Shown in pieces: positions 6,712 to 11,911 of a stretch of DNA of 11,911 nucleotides. A model generated the notes under the pieces. The model had not been told where the DNA came from. It saw nothing but the letters and a program-made list of their open reading frames with translations, and made no database searches. Numbering within the stretch: the stretch's first letter is position 1; each line of letters starts with the position of its first letter. A program made the translations under genes and the position numbers. Where the stretch lies: NCBI GenBank assembly GCA_019117325.1, contig DWZY01000334.1, positions 1 through 11,911 of the forward strand, given 5' to 3'. Source of the DNA: Candidatus Brevibacterium intestinigallinarum. Lineage in GTDB: Bacteria > Actinomycetota > Actinomycetes > Actinomycetales > Brevibacteriaceae.

Positions 6712-6894
6712 TCAGTCCACCTCTTCCCAGGTGACGAGGTGGCTCACGACATTGATCATGCCGCGAATCTCAGGACGATCGTCCTTCACCACCACATCGT
6801 TGATCCGCTTGAGACCCAGCGAACGCAGGGTCTCGCGCTGGTTCTGCTTGCCGCCGATCTCCGACTTCAGCTGCGTGATCTTGAGCTTCGCCAT
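6712..6894 (-). CDS. rpmD: 50S ribosomal protein L30
   Basis: L30 is a small two-helix, three-strand protein on the 50S surface. The 60-residue protein has the bacterial short-form length, starts MAKLKITQLKSEIGGKQNQRE and carries the family's TLRSLGLKRINDVVVKDD helix-strand at about 22-39 and a closing GMINVVSHLVTWEEVD. Its ATG shares one base with the rpsE stop (TGATG), and it ends one base before rplO, so it sits in a translationally coupled rpsE-rpmD-rplO run. Confidence 0.97.
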   Translation of the reverse strand: MAKLKITQLKSEIGGKQNQRETLRSLGLKRINDVVVKDDRPEIRGMINVVSHLVTWEEVD

Positions 6895-7556
6895 CAGGAG
6901 TTCGCCCCCTCTGCTGCGCGCAGGAGTGCGGCCGGAGCAACCTCGTCGACCGGCAGGCCACGGCGCGCCGCGACCTCTTCCGGACGCTCGAGGCCCTTGA
7001 GCGCGGCGATCGTGGCGTGCACGATGTTGATCGCGTTCGAGGAGCCCAGCGACTTCGACAGGATGTCGTGGACGCCAGCGGCATCCAGGACGGCGCGGAC
7101 GGGTCCGCCGGCGATGACGCCGGTTCCCGGTGCGGCCGGACGCAGCAGCACGATGCCGGCAGCGTCCTCGGCCGTGATCGGGTGCGGGATCGTCTTCTGG
7201 ATGCGGGGGACGCGGAAGAAGTTCTTCTTCGCCTCCTCGACACCCTTCGCGATCGCCGCGGGGACCTCCTTGGCCTTGCCGTAGCCCATGCCGACCATGC
7301 CATCGCCATCGCCCACGACGACGAGAGCCGTGAAGGAGAAGCGACGGCCGCCCTTCACCACCTTCGACACGCGGTTGATCGTGATGACGTGCTCGATGAA
7401 CTGGCTCTTCTCCTCGCGGTCCTGACGGTTGCCGCGACGGCCCCCGCCCTCACCGCGACCGCGGCCGCGGCCACGACCGCGGTCACCGGAGTCGGCCTGC
7501 TGCGACTCGCCCTGGCCGGCGACGGCCTCGGGTGCCTTGTTCTCTTCGGTGCTCAC
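6894..7556 (-). CDS. rpsE: 30S ribosomal protein S5 with RG-rich N-terminal extension
   Basis: S5 helps maintain decoding accuracy, lines the mRNA entry channel with S3 and S4, and is the classic site of spectinomycin-resistance changes. Of its 220 residues, the first ~50 are a low-complexity extension (acidic/Gln-rich to about residue 24, then RGRGRGRGEGGGRR at 26-39). The conserved body starts at about QFIEHVITINRVSKVVKGG (50-68), continues with the S5 signature RRFSFTALVVVGDGDG (69-84) and MGYGKAKEVPAAI (88-100), and ends with the second domain (AINIVHATIAALKGL). E. coli S5 is about 167 aa, so the difference is mostly the N-terminal tail. Start is GTG overlapping the rplR stop by 4 nt (GTGA), with AAGGAGG inside the end of rplR. 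Confidence 0.97.
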   Translation of the reverse strand: MSTEENKAPEAVAGQGESQQADSGDRGRGRGRGRGEGGGRRGNRQDREEKSQFIEHVITINRVSKVVKGGRRFSFTALVVVGDGDGMVGMGYGKAKEVPAAIAKGVEEAKKNFFRVPRIQKTIPHPITAEDAAGIVLLRPAAPGTGVIAGGPVRAVLDAAGVHDILSKSLGSSNAINIVHATIAALKGLERPEEVAARRGLPVDEVAPAALLRAAEGANS

Positions 7557-7939
7557 AGTGCGAGTCCTCCTTCACGGGCCCCGTCGGCCACAGCGGCCAC
7601 ACGGCCCTGGTAGGCGTTGCCGCCGCGGTCGAAGACCACGGTCTCGACGCCAGCGGCCTTCGCGCGCTCAGCGACGAGTCCGCCGACGCGGTGCGCCTTG
7701 GCGGTCTTGTCGTCGCCCGACGCGCGGAGGTCCTGCTCCATCGTCGATGCGGATGCGAGCGTGCGGCCCGCAGCATCGTCGATGACCTGGACGAACACGT
7801 GGCGCGACGAGCGCGAGACCACGAGGCGCGGGCGCTCGGCGGTGCCGTTGATGTGCTTGCGCAGTCGAGCGTGACGACGCGCGCGTGCCGCGGCCTTGCT
7901 CTTGCCGAGGCTCTGCTTCTTTCCAAAGGCCATGGTCAC
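7553..7939 (-). CDS. rplR: 50S ribosomal protein L18
   Basis: L18 binds 5S rRNA together with L5 and L25 and attaches it to the 50S central protuberance. The 128-aa frame has a basic N-terminus (KSKAAARARRHARLRKHINGT), then the PRLVVSRSSRHVFVQVIDD core at about 38-56 and the C-terminal VETVVFDRGGNAYQGRVAAVADGAREGGL, which is the family's most conserved segment. Two starts are possible: GTG at 7939 (overlapping the rplF stop as GTGA, with AAGG 7 nt upstream) or ATG at 7933 (MAFGKKQ), which matches the usual protein beginning but has a weaker spacing to any Shine-Dalgarno. I give the longer one; the difference is two residues. Confidence 0.96.
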   Translation of the reverse strand: MTMAFGKKQSLGKSKAAARARRHARLRKHINGTAERPRLVVSRSSRHVFVQVIDDAAGRTLASASTMEQDLRASGDDKTAKAHRVGGLVAERAKAAGVETVVFDRGGNAYQGRVAAVADGAREGGLAL

Positions 7940-8472
7940 TTACCAGCCTTTCCGACCTTGCGACGGACGTTCTCGCCGGCGTAGCGGACACCCTTGCCCT
8001 TGTAGGGCTCGGGCTTCCGGAGCTTCCGGATGTTCGCGGCGACCTCGCCGACCTGCTGCTTGTCGATGCCGCTGACGGTCACCTTGTTCTGGCCCTCGAC
8101 CGCGAACGAGATGCCCTCGGGCGCCTTCACGGTGATCGAGTGGCTGTAGCCCAGCGCGAACTCGAGGTCCTGGCCCTTGGCCTGGACACGGTAGCCCGTG
8201 CCCACGATCTCGAGCTGCTTGGAGTAGCCCTCAGTCACACCGATGATGAGGTTCTCGATGAGCGTGCGGGTGAGGCCGTGCAGCGACCGCGACTCGCGCT
8301 CCTCGTCGGGCCGGGCCACCGTGATGGTCCCGTCCTCGAGGGACGCGGAGATCGGGGACGCGATGACGAGCGAGAGCTCGCCCTTCGGACCCTTGACGCG
8401 AACGTCCTGGCCATCGACGGTGACGTCGACGCCGGAGGGGACGGAGATGGGCTTTTTGCCGATGCGTGACAT
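7936..8472 (-). CDS. rplF: 50S ribosomal protein L6
   Basis: L6 lies near the factor-binding stalk base of the 50S subunit and contacts the sarcin-ricin loop region. The 178-aa length is normal. It shows the two repeated L6 domains: MSRIGKKPISVPSGVDV leads the first, and GYSKQLEIVGTGYRVQAKG (82-100) opens the second. The family signature PEPYKGKGVRY is at 154-164, followed by a basic C-terminal tail. The ATG follows the rpsH stop by 17 nt, a space filled by a GGAGGAG ribosome-binding site. It overlaps rplR by 4 nt if the GTG start of that gene is used. Confidence 0.98.
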   Translation of the reverse strand: MSRIGKKPISVPSGVDVTVDGQDVRVKGPKGELSLVIASPISASLEDGTITVARPDEERESRSLHGLTRTLIENLIIGVTEGYSKQLEIVGTGYRVQAKGQDLEFALGYSHSITVKAPEGISFAVEGQNKVTVSGIDKQQVGEVAANIRKLRKPEPYKGKGVRYAGENVRRKVGKAGK

Positions 8473-8489
8473 TGTCTCTCCTCCTTCCC

Positions 8490-8888
8490 TTACCAGACGT
8501 ACGCGAGGACTTCGCCGCCCACGCCCTGCTTGGCTGCCTGCTTGTCCGTGAGCAGTCCCGACGAGGTCGAGATGATCGCGATGCCCAGTCCGCCCAGCAC
8601 CCGGGGGAGGCTGTTCGACTTGGCGTACACGCGCAGACCCGGCTTCGACACGCGGCGGATGCCGGCGATCGAGCGCTCGCGGTTGGGTCCGAACTTCAGA
8701 TCGAGCTCGAGGGTCTTCCCGACCTCCGCGTCGGCGACGCGGTAGTCGGAGATGTAGCCCTCGTTCTTGAGGATCACGGCGATCGCGGACTTGAGCTTGC
8801 TGTAAGGCATGCTCACGTCCTCGTGGTACGCCGAGTTCGCGTTGCGCAGACGCGTGAGCATGTCTGCGACGGGATCGGTCATAGTCAT
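8490..8888 (-). CDS. rpsH: 30S ribosomal protein S8
   Basis: S8 is a primary 16S rRNA-binding protein of the central domain, and in enterobacteria it also represses the spc operon. The 132-aa protein begins MTMTDPVADMLTRLRNAN and ends with the S8 signature GLGIAIISTSSGLLTDKQ (about 100-117) and GGEVLAYVW at the C-terminus. Two ATGs (8888 and 8882) are possible starts. A GGAAGGG lies 12-14 nt before the first, so the first is slightly favoured, but the family usually starts at the second (MTDPVADM). Stop is TAA. It lies only 67 nt from rplE, with no S14 gene in between, where S14 is found in many bacteria. Confidence 0.97.
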   Translation of the reverse strand: MTMTDPVADMLTRLRNANSAYHEDVSMPYSKLKSAIAVILKNEGYISDYRVADAEVGKTLELDLKFGPNRERSIAGIRRVSKPGLRVYAKSNSLPRVLGGLGIAIISTSSGLLTDKQAAKQGVGGEVLAYVW

Positions 8889-8955
8889 AGTGGGCTCGTG
8901 CCCTTCCTCGTCACGGTTTCCCCGCGCTGTGCGCCGGGACCTGCGACGTAGAGGT

Positions 8956-9525
8956 TCAGTTCTTCTTGAACGGGAAGCCGAGGTGGCGCAGGAGTGCGCG
9001 TCCCTCGTCGTCCGTCTTGGCGGTCGTCACGATCGTGATGTCCATGCCGCGGACGCGATCGATCTGGTCCTGATCGATCTCGTGGAACATCGACTGCTCC
9101 GTGAGACCGAACGTGTAGTTGCCGTTGCCATCGAACTGGCGGTCCGACAGTCCGCGGAAGTCGCGGATGCGGGGCAGCGCCAGGGAGACGACGCGGTCGA
9201 CGAACTCCCACATGCGGGCACCGCGCATCGTCACGTGCGCACCGATCGGCTGACCCTCGCGCAGCTTGAACTGCGCGATGGACTTCCGGGCGCGGGTGAC
9301 GACGGGCTTCTGACCCGTGATGAGGGTGAGGTCGTGGATCGCGCCCTCGATGAGCTTGGAATCACGGGCGGCGTCTCCGACACCCATGTTCACGACGACC
9401 TTGACGAGGCCGGGCACCTGCATGGGGTTCGCGTAGGAGAACTCCTCCTGCAGCTTCGCCACGATCTCGTCGCGGTAGACCTGCTTGAGGCGCGGTGCCG
9501 GACGTGCGTGTGTGGTCTCGGTCAT
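8956..9525 (-). CDS. rplE: 50S ribosomal protein L5
   Basis: L5 binds 5S rRNA and touches the P-site tRNA and S13 across the subunit interface. The 189-aa protein has an N-terminal tail (MTETTHARPAPRL), the KQVYRDEIVAKLQEEF helix, VPGLVKVVVNMGVGDA at about 37-52, and the L5 signature DLTLITGQKPVVTRARKS at 65-82, then GAHVTMRGARMWEFVDRV at about 95-112. The end GRALLRHLGFPFKKN is typical. The ATG shares one base with the rplX stop (TGATG), so the two are likely coupled. Confidence 0.98.
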   Translation of the reverse strand: MTETTHARPAPRLKQVYRDEIVAKLQEEFSYANPMQVPGLVKVVVNMGVGDAARDSKLIEGAIHDLTLITGQKPVVTRARKSIAQFKLREGQPIGAHVTMRGARMWEFVDRVVSLALPRIRDFRGLSDRQFDGNGNYTFGLTEQSMFHEIDQDQIDRVRGMDITIVTTAKTDDEGRALLRHLGFPFKKN

Positions 9526-9890
9526 CAGATGTCCTCCCCCGTGCGACGCGACACGCGGACGCGGACCGTGCGGGAGCGGCCGTCGCGCTCGACGGTCTCC
9601 TCGCGGTAGCCCACGCGCGTCGGCTTGTTGTCCTTGGGATCGACGAGCATCACGTTCGACACGTGAATGGGAGCCTCGTGGATCTCGATGCCACCGGCGG
9701 TGACGCCGGATGCGGTCTGCGACGGCTTGCGGTGCTTCGAGACGCGGTTGACGCCCTCGACGAGCACGCGGTTGCGCTCGGGGTAGACCTCGAGCACCTT
9801 CCCCTGCTTGCCGCGGTCGCCTCCGCGCTCCTGGCGCGCGCCGGCGATGACCTGCACCAGGTCACCCTTCTTGATCTTGAGCTTCGCCAT
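9525..9890 (-). CDS. rplX: 50S ribosomal protein L24
   Basis: L24 is an early assembly initiator of the 50S subunit near the tunnel exit. The 121-aa protein contains a KOW motif near the N-terminus: KIKKGDLVQVIAG (about 5-17), then DRGKQGKVLEVYPERNRVLVEGVN. Between IAG and DRGKQG there is an insertion of about six residues (ARQERGG) relative to the usual short KOW loop. I recall similar loops from related actinobacteria, so this is likely a lineage trait. The C-terminal half has HEAPIHVSNVMLVDP and a basic end. A GGAGGTG site lies 8 nt before the ATG, straddling the rplN stop. The gap to rplN is 2 nt. Confidence 0.97.
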   Translation of the reverse strand: MAKLKIKKGDLVQVIAGARQERGGDRGKQGKVLEVYPERNRVLVEGVNRVSKHRKPSQTASGVTAGGIEIHEAPIHVSNVMLVDPKDNKPTRVGYREETVERDGRSRTVRVRVSRRTGEDI

Positions 9891-9892
9891 GA

Positions 9893-10261
9893 TCAGAGCA
9901 CCTCCGGAGCCAGCGAGACGATCTTCATGAACTTCTTGTCGCGCAGCTCACGGCCCACGGGGCCGAAGATGCGCGTGCCGCGCGGCTCGCCGTCAGCCTT
10001 GAGGATGACAGCGGCGTTCTCGTCGAAGCGGATGTACGAGCCATCCGGACGACGGCGCTCCTTGACGGTGCGGACGATGACGGCCTTGACCACATCGCCC
10101 TTCTTGACGTTTCCGCCAGGGATCGCATCCTTGACGGTGGCGACGATCTGGTCGCCGATGCCGGCGTAGCGCCGGCCGGAGCCGCCGAGCACACGGATTG
10201 CGAGGATCTCCTTCGCTCCGGTGTTGTCGGCGACCTTGAGTCGCGACTCCTGCTGAATCAC
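9893..10261 (-). CDS. rplN: 50S ribosomal protein L14
   Basis: L14 lies on the interface side of the 50S subunit, contacts 16S rRNA helix 14 and is the target of the silencing factor RsfS. The 122-aa length is exact for the family. Start is GTG at 10261-10259 (MIQQESRLKVADNTGAKE), the classic L14 opening, with AGGAG 7-9 nt upstream. The signature region AVIVRTVKERRRPDGSYIRF occupies about residues 60-79, followed by ENAAVIL, and the end reads FMKIVSLAPEVL. It is the first gene of the spc block after a 145-nt gap, so its leader probably carries start or processing signals. Confidence 0.98.
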   Translation of the reverse strand: MIQQESRLKVADNTGAKEILAIRVLGGSGRRYAGIGDQIVATVKDAIPGGNVKKGDVVKAVIVRTVKERRRPDGSYIRFDENAAVILKADGEPRGTRIFGPVGRELRDKKFMKIVSLAPEVL

Positions 10262-10288
10262 TTGTTCTCTCCTGTCGTCTCGCCGGTT

Positions 10289-10304
10289 CTCGCGCGAACG
10301 CGAG
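10289..10304 (-). other. Leader stem-loop just upstream of rplN
   Basis: CTCGCG (10289-10294) and CGCGAG (10299-10304) form a 6-bp stem around a CGAA tetraloop. Flanking bases 10282-10286 and 10305-10310 can extend it by about five pairs with bulges. It lies 28 nt upstream of the rplN GTG start in the spc leader. It is a possible mRNA-stability or regulatory protein-binding structure; the function is unknown. Confidence 0.4.
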
Positions 10305-10339
10305 CCTGGCGGAACGGATATGGGGCAGCCGTCCGCTCA

Positions 10340-10383
10340 CCCCCGGTCCCCGGTGGCCGCCGCGGAAGAGGCGGGACCGGGGG
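10340..10383 (-). terminator. Hairpin at the S10/spc boundary
   Basis: CCCCCGGTCCC (10340-10350) and GGGACCGGGGG (10373-10383) form a perfect 11-bp stem with a 22-nt loop, 24 nt after the rpsQ stop. There is no T-run on the minus strand. Its position at the historical end of the S10 operon fits a U-less terminator or partial attenuator separating S10 from spc. Confidence 0.55.
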
Positions 10384-10406
10384 AGACGGGGGTCAGAGCG
10401 ACGCGG

Positions 10407-10685
10407 TCACTTGGCGCGTTCGGCGATCTCGACGAGGCGCCAGCGCTTGGACGCGGACAGCGGACGGGTCTCGGCCACGACGACGAGATCGCCGATGCCG
10501 GCCGTGTTCTCCTCGTCGTGGACCTTGATCTTGCTGGTCGTGCGAAGCACCTTGCCGTACAGGCGGTGCTTCTTGCGGTCCTCGACCTCGACGACGATGG
10601 TCTTGTCCATCTTGTCGGAGACGACGTAGCCGCGGGCCGTCTTGCGCGAGCCGCGCTCGACGGCGGTCTGTGTCTGCTCGGACAT
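10407..10685 (-). CDS. rpsQ: 30S ribosomal protein S17
   Basis: S17 is a primary 16S rRNA-binding protein with an OB fold. At 92 aa it has normal length for an actinobacterial form, with a short N-terminal tail of about 15 residues. The core runs GYVVSDKMDKTIVVEVEDR (about 19-37), KVLRTTSKIKVHDEEN (45-60), and the S17 signature GDLVVVAETRPLSASKRW (65-82), ending VEIAERAK. The ATG shares one base with the rpmC stop (TGATG). It is the last gene before the S10/spc boundary gap. Confidence 0.98.
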   Translation of the reverse strand: MSEQTQTAVERGSRKTARGYVVSDKMDKTIVVEVEDRKKHRLYGKVLRTTSKIKVHDEENTAGIGDLVVVAETRPLSASKRWRLVEIAERAK

Positions 10686-10942
10686 CAGTTACCCTCTTCC
10701 TTCGCTGCGGTCGGATCGGTGCGGATCGCGAGCTTGCGCTCGTTCAGCACCGTGTAGATCCGTGCGATGTCGCGGCGGACCGCCTTGAGCCGACCGTGGC
10801 TCTCCAGCTGGCCGGTGGCCGTCTGGAAGCGGAGGTTGAAGAGCTCGGCCTTGGCCTTCTTCAGCTCCTCGGCGAGACGCTCGTTGTCAAAGCCATCGAG
10901 CGCGTCCATGGAGAGATCCTTGGAACCGATCGCCATTCTCAT
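10685..10942 (-). CDS. rpmC: 50S ribosomal protein L29
   Basis: L29 is a small helical hairpin protein at the polypeptide exit tunnel, where it helps form the docking site for trigger factor and SRP with L23. Of 85 residues the core RLAEELKKAKAELFNLRFQTATGQLESHGRL is the L29 signature, followed by VRRDIARIYTVLNERK. An extra N-terminal segment of about 18 residues and a short acidic C-terminal tail make it longer than the ~65-residue E. coli form. Two starts are possible: ATG at 10942 (overlapping the rplP stop as ATGA) or ATG at 10936 (MAIGSKDL), with AAGGTGG before both. The second may be the true one. Confidence 0.96.
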   Translation of the reverse strand: MRMAIGSKDLSMDALDGFDNERLAEELKKAKAELFNLRFQTATGQLESHGRLKAVRRDIARIYTVLNERKLAIRTDPTAAKEEGN

Positions 10943-11355
10943 TCACCACCTTCGCGCCGCACGATGCGGGCCTTGAGCGGAAGCTTGTGCATCGCCAGGC
11001 GCAGGGCCTCGCGCGCGACTTCCTCGGACACACCGGCGAGCTCGAACATCACTCGGCCCGGCTTCACGTTCGCGACCCACCACTCCGGCGAGCCCTTGCC
11101 GGAACCCATGCGGGTCTCGGCCGGCTTCTTCGTCAGCGGACGGTCCGGGTAGATGTTGATCCACACCTTTCCGCCTCGCTTGATGTGACGGGTCATCGCG
11201 ATACGAGCGGCCTCGATCTGGCGGTTCGTCACGTATGCCGGAGTCAGTGCCTGGATGCCCCAGTCACCGAACGTGACGGTGTTGCCGCCCTTCGACATGC
11301 CGCGGCGCCCGGGATGGTGCTGCTTGCGGTGCTTGACACGGCGCGGGATGAGCAT
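10939..11355 (-). CDS. rplP: 50S ribosomal protein L16
   Basis: L16 lies at the base of the central protuberance and contacts A-site tRNA; it is needed for late 50S maturation. The 138-aa protein starts MLIPRRVKHRKQHHPGRRG, has QIEAARIAMTRHIKRGGKVW at about 47-66, and the signature TRMGSGKGSPEWWVANVKPG at 81-100, all characteristic. It ends LPLKARIVRREGGE. It lies 3 nt after rpsC and overlaps rpmC by 4 nt, so it is tightly coupled in the S10 block. Confidence 0.98.
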   Translation of the reverse strand: MLIPRRVKHRKQHHPGRRGMSKGGNTVTFGDWGIQALTPAYVTNRQIEAARIAMTRHIKRGGKVWINIYPDRPLTKKPAETRMGSGKGSPEWWVANVKPGRVMFELAGVSEEVAREALRLAMHKLPLKARIVRREGGE

Positions 11356-11358
11356 GCG

Positions 11359-11911
11359 TCAGCCCTCCGATCCGGCCTCGGCCGCGGGAGCGGCCTCGGC
11401 AGTGTTGTCAGTCTTCCTCTGGGCGTCGGCACCGCGACCGCGACCGCGTCCGCCGCGCTGGCGTCCGCGTGCACCGCCGGGAGCCGCACCGCGGGGTCCA
11501 CGACCCGAAGGCTGCGAGGCCTCCTGCGCCGCGAGCTCCTTGTCGGTGAGGTCGCCCTTGTAGATCCACACCTTCACGCCGATCCGGCCGAAGGTGGTGT
11601 GCGCCTCGAAGAAGCCGTAGTCGATGTTCGCGCGGAGCGTGTGCAGCGGCACACGGCCCTCGCGGTAGAACTCGGTCCGGCTCATCTCAGCGCCGCCCAG
11701 GCGGCCGCTGCACTGCACGCGGATGCCCTTGGCGCCCGCACGCTGTGCGCTCTGGATCGCCTTGCGCATCGCGCGGCGGAATGCCACGCGGCTGGCGAGC
11801 TGCTCGGCAACGCCCTGCGCGACGAGCTGCGCGTCGACCTCGGTGTTCTTGACCTCGAGGATGTTCAGCTGGATCTGCTTGCCGGTGAGCTTCTCCAGCT
11901 CACCGCGCAGA
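11359..11911 (-). CDS. rpsC: 30S ribosomal protein S3, C-terminal part (start outside window)
   Basis: S3 lies at the mRNA entry channel and contributes to the ribosome's helicase activity with S4 and S5. The gene enters from the right edge; 183 codons plus a TGA stop are visible. The first residues, RGELEKLTGKQIQLNILEV, are the end of the KH type 2 domain, followed by the S3 C-terminal domain (RAMRKAIQSAQRAGAKGIRV, SGRLGGAEMSRTEFYREGRV, and TTFGRIGVKVWIYKGD). The GTG at 11787 is an internal Val, not a start. After KELAAQEASQPSG the protein continues into an RG/Ala-rich low-complexity tail of about 50 residues, longer than in E. coli. Confidence 0.97.
   Translation of the reverse strand, partial: LRGELEKLTGKQIQLNILEVKNTEVDAQLVAQGVAEQLASRVAFRRAMRKAIQSAQRAGAKGIRVQCSGRLGGAEMSRTEFYREGRVPLHTLRANIDYGFFEAHTTFGRIGVKVWIYKGDLTDKELAAQEASQPSGRGPRGAAPGGARGRQRGGRGRGRGADAQRKTDNTAEAAPAAEAGSEG

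Noticed and set aside
11359..11787. S3 starting at the internal GTG at 11787
   Set aside because: The frame continues upstream through the KH-domain end to the window edge, so this is an internal valine codon.

Overview
The window is a high-GC bacterial segment that reads almost entirely on the minus strand as the S10 - spc - alpha ribosomal protein super-operon. Gene order, abundant GTG starts, TGA stops, the short-LID adenylate kinase and the secY-adk-map-infA-rpmJ-rpsM-rpsK order all point to an actinobacterium. The lack of an S14 gene between rplE and rpsH and the RG-rich tails on S3 and S5 suggest the Micrococcales (something like Brachybacterium or a relative). This placement is inference from gene content, not a database match.

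Layout in transcription order (high to low coordinates): the 3' part of rpsC (S3), then rplP, rpmC and rpsQ close the S10 block. A 145-nt gap with two stem-loops precedes the spc block rplN-rplX-rplE-rpsH-rplF-rplR-rpsE-rpmD-rplO, where most junctions are 1- or 4-nt overlaps or gaps of a few bases. A 24-bp perfect hairpin lies just after rplO. About 200 nt further on, secY-adk-map begins as an apparently separate unit (translocon pore, adenylate kinase, methionine aminopeptidase), with a candidate promoter in the gap. Beyond map are overlapping stem-loops and a small META/HslJ-like gene.

On the plus strand, between the map side and infA, sits the one clear outsider: a 358-codon gene for a calpain-like (peptidase family C2) cysteine protease with an apparently intact Cys/His/Asn triad. 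It converges on the META gene and diverges from infA. The two accessory genes interrupt the usual map-infA adjacency. The minus strand then resumes with infA, rpmJ (37 codons), rpsM and the 5' part of rpsK, which runs off the left edge.

Functionally, the housekeeping genes make ribosomal subunits, the initiation factor, the protein-export channel and the enzyme that trims N-terminal methionine. The calpain-like and META-domain proteins have no evident role in that programme. They are the least ordinary part of the window, together with a dyad-symmetric element in the infA/calpain divergent promoter region, the hairpins at operon boundaries and the RG-rich tails on two proteins near the mRNA entry site.
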